This document shows positions 63,641 to 64,000 of a stretch of DNA of 64,000 nt, one piece after another. Origin of the DNA: Oscillospiraceae bacterium (GTDB lineage: Bacteria > Bacillota > Clostridia > Oscillospirales > Acutalibacteraceae). Under the pieces are notes generated by a model that was not told the origin of the DNA, searched no databases, and saw nothing but the letters and a program-made list of their open reading frames with translations. A program made the translations under genes and the position numbers. The stretch lies in contig DOQR01000008.1 in NCBI GenBank assembly GCA_003514385.1, positions 62,463 to 126,462 of the forward strand, given 5' to 3'. How positions within the stretch are numbered: position 1 is the first letter of the stretch; each line of letters begins with the position of its first letter.

Positions 63641-64000
63641 ATGTTTACTGATAAGCCCGAGAGCTACAGGGGAGTTTATTCCCTTCTGCTCACCCCGTTC
63701 AAAGAGGATAAGTCGATAGATTACGATGTCTACGCGCAGTATGTTGAGTGGCAGGTCGAGAGAGGAACCCATCATCTGTTCTCCGTCTGCGGCAGCTCCG
63801 AGATGACGACGCTCACCCCTGAGGAGAGAGTCAAGTGCGCGACTATCGCCGCAAAGCACTCCGGCAGCGCAGAGGTCGTCGCCACGGCGAACCTTGAGCC
63901 GACATGGCATATGCAGGTCGAAGAGGTCAAGCGCATGGAGCAGACCGGCGTTGACGGACTTGTTTTCGTCTCAAAGGGCTATGCCGATAACGACCAGAGA
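63641..64000 (+). CDS. DapA/NanA-family aldolase, N-terminal part (3' end outside window)
   Basis: This frame is open from ATG 63641 to the window edge, 120 codons. GGAAGGTG lies upstream. The protein begins with the family pattern GVYSLLLTPFKEDKSIDYDVYAQYVEWQVERG, then SVCGSSEMTTLTPEERVKC in place of the usual GTTGE loop, then VVATANLEPTWHMQVEEVKRMEQTGVDGLVFVSKGY. The family includes dihydrodipicolinate synthase, N-acetylneuraminate lyase and keto-deoxy-sugar aldolases. The GSSEM loop favours a catabolic lyase over DapA. The Schiff-base Lys lies beyond the edge. Confidence 0.85.
   Translation, partial: MFTDKPESYRGVYSLLLTPFKEDKSIDYDVYAQYVEWQVERGTHHLFSVCGSSEMTTLTPEERVKCATIAAKHSGSAEVVATANLEPTWHMQVEEVKRMEQTGVDGLVFVSKGYADNDQR

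Noticed and set aside
1..64000. tRNA or rRNA genes, CRISPR arrays, insertion sequences, prophage
   Set aside because: No cloverleaf, rRNA core sequence, regularly spaced direct repeats, transposase or phage proteins were recognised on reading, although weak tRNAs could be missed without a scan.

Overview
The window comes from a low-motility, anaerobic Clostridia-type Firmicute, most likely an Oscillospiraceae/Ruminococcaceae gut bacterium. The evidence is a Firmicutes-order S10-spc-alpha ribosomal superoperon with zinc-type S14 and S4, a paired GlgC/GlgD ADP-glucose pyrophosphorylase, rubrerythrin, several GPH-type sugar transporters, PASTA and XRE proteins, frequent GTG/TTG starts behind strong AGGAGG sites, and mid-range GC. 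No rRNA, tRNA, CRISPR array, phage or insertion sequence was recognised.

Layout. 1-689 is the 5' part of a GH97-type glycosidase gene (minus), divergent from degV and a HAD hydrolase. 2324-2609 is a nested palindromic repeat element, followed by an XRE regulator with membrane segments. 3455-18760 is the ribosomal superoperon: a good promoter, a roughly 300-nt structured leader ending in an intrinsic-terminator hairpin, then rpsJ to rplQ, including secY, map, infA and rpoA. adk is absent from its usual place between secY and map. 18771-25606 holds an HSL-type esterase and a glycogen operon (glgB-glgC-glgD-glgA, minus) with its own promoter and terminator. 25776-29005 holds rubrerythrin, a membrane-anchored unknown, rsmI, a tRNA methyltransferase and an XRE regulator. 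29214-32889 holds a HAD-IIA phosphatase, a preQ1-I-like riboswitch in front of queT, a GPH transporter and a small papain-fold-like protein.

32951-34633 encodes a PASTA protein whose kinase domain has lost its catalytic residues. Next come ilvE, tdk, a RluA-family pseudouridine synthase, and an amino-acid ABC transporter (37705-40242) whose binding protein appears circularly permuted. 40328-41949 holds an NhaD/ArsB-type antiporter with a long leader that contains a terminator hairpin. hemW and two tandem paralogous GPH transporters follow, then about 750 bp of repeat-rich non-coding DNA.

47376-61062 is a housekeeping block: M16 peptidase, proB-proA, a membrane-anchored unknown, a PHP phosphoesterase, hemolysin III, MltG, a MATE pump, an amidase, YccF, uvrC, rsmD-coaD, a coiled-coil protein and a C_GCAxxG_C_C protein. 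The right edge has a 740-aa protein, with a beta-propeller followed by a predicted alpha/alpha toroid, divergent from a truncated DapA/NanA-family aldolase. They share a promoter region with an inverted repeat.

The most unusual signals are the circularly permuted binding protein, the PASTA pseudokinase, the antiporter leader with a terminator, the preQ1-I aptamer with an inserted hairpin, and the propeller/toroid protein paired with an aldolase.
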